Shown: positions 45,560 to 46,098 of the stretch, piece after piece
Numbering within the stretch: the first letter of the stretch is position 1
How the letters are laid out: the number at the start of each line of letters is the position of its first letter
Origin: Guillardia theta CCMP2712
Lineage: Eukaryota > Cryptophyceae > Pyrenomonadales > Geminigeraceae
Length of the DNA: 46,098 bases
Direction: 5' to 3'
Assembly: GCF_000315625.1 (NCBI RefSeq)
Contig: NW_005434421.1
Span: 1 to 46,098, forward strand
The notes under the pieces: model-generated
Databases searched by the model: none
What the model saw: only the letters and a program-made list of their open reading frames with translations
Told to the model about the DNA's origin: nothing
Translations under genes and position numbers: made by a program

Positions 45560-45770
45560 TCTCACGTGACTGATTAGCGGTCCGTCCCATGACAGTGATG
45601 CCGCACTGACGCTCTGGCCAGTCACACAAGCTGCTGTCAGTCAAGTGTCAGTACCTGACTCACCCGATCTTCATGATCCGCCAGCCTCACGTTGGCCCAC
45701 CCGGTCCGATCACCGGCCCGGCCGGCCGGGCGGCTTCCGCAGGCCCGCCGGGTCTCCGGACTGTGTCCTA
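45560..45770. repeat. GC-rich dispersed block, copy 4
   Basis: Contains GCGGTCCGTC, repeated CAGTCA/TGACTG words and a GGCCCGGCCGGCCGGGCGG core. It is similar in composition and short words to the blocks at 4.9, 27.1 and 38.75-39.77 kb. It lies downstream of the ATPase. Confidence 0.45.
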
Positions 45771-46098
45771 CGTTTGTTTTACCAAGATTCCTCAGGTTTA
45801 TACAACAAAGATGGTTGTGGAGCCGAAGCAAGAAAAGAGATGCGAGGAGGGGGAGGAGGAGGAGGAGGAGGAGGGATGAGAAGATGATAGAGGGAGGGAG
45901 TTGAGAGAAGGAGGAGGGAGATGAGAGAAACGTGAAGGGTGAAGGAGGATAGCGAGAAAGAGCAGTCGGTGAAACTTTTGCTGACTTCCTTTCGCAGATG
46001 TCACTGACTAGCTGTAACTTCACCCTCCTCCTCCTCCTCCTCCTCCTCCTCTCCCTTCCTCCACCAACTGGAACGTCGAGTGCATCTGGAACCCCCAC
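45771..46098. other. Window edge with two GGA/CCT tracts
   Basis: Short trinucleotide tracts at 45845-45876 and 46026-46052. An open minus-strand frame enters from the right edge (GVPDALDVPVGG at 46060-46098) and could be an exon of a gene outside the window; this is not supported enough to call. Confidence 0.3.

Overview
This is a chromosome end of a eukaryote. The window opens with about 25 copies of the plant/algal-type telomere repeat CCCTAAA. It then runs inward through roughly 14 to 16 protein genes on both strands, nearly all split by very short GT-AG introns (mostly 41-55 nt). Several proteins begin with clear secretory signal peptides, including a DUF1415 protein whose N-terminus resembles a bipartite plastid presequence. 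The telomere type, dense tiny introns, signal peptides and a fused eukaryotic fluoride channel suggest an alga with a complex plastid, possibly a cryptophyte. That taxonomic placement is inference. Few genes show as long open frames; I rebuilt them by translating all frames and joining pieces whose splice phases close exactly.

Layout: telomere with an embedded reverse-transcriptase fragment (1-520); DUF1415 gene (+, 529-2057); small secreted-protein gene (-, 2497-2991); a G-run/C-run block (3.0-4.05 kb) and a GC-rich block (4.87-5.06 kb); dynein light intermediate chain (-, 5189-7124); secreted filamin-repeat plus SGNH-like protein (+, 7480-10130); UCP-like mitochondrial carrier (+, 10520-11675); leucine-rich-repeat protein (-, 11903-13707); ALG9 mannosyltransferase in 28 exons (+, 14824-18693); an unrecognised modular MPKFEMPKMP-repeat protein (-, 18849-20332); signal-peptide Fe/Mn superoxide dismutase (-, 21555-22744) whose 3' end merges into a minisatellite; FEX/CrcB fluoride channel (+, 24140-25884); four-TM protein (-, 26041-26933); two poorly resolved minus-strand genes (27.4-29.2 kb); ankyrin-repeat protein (+, 29506-32421); a large unresolved minus-strand gene with membrane segments (33652-37784); a second large cluster of GC-rich and C-run blocks (38.3-41.8 kb); and a P-type proton-pumping ATPase (+, 42087-45357).

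The genes do not form a pathway; this is an ordinary mix of housekeeping eukaryotic functions. The unusual material is the retroelement fragment inside the telomere, the repeat-module gene at 18.8-20.3 kb, and two families of dispersed, compositionally extreme blocks (GGGGTAGGGG-type runs and GGTCCGAGTC-type GC-rich DNA) that recur between genes. I saw no tRNA, rRNA or CRISPR array.
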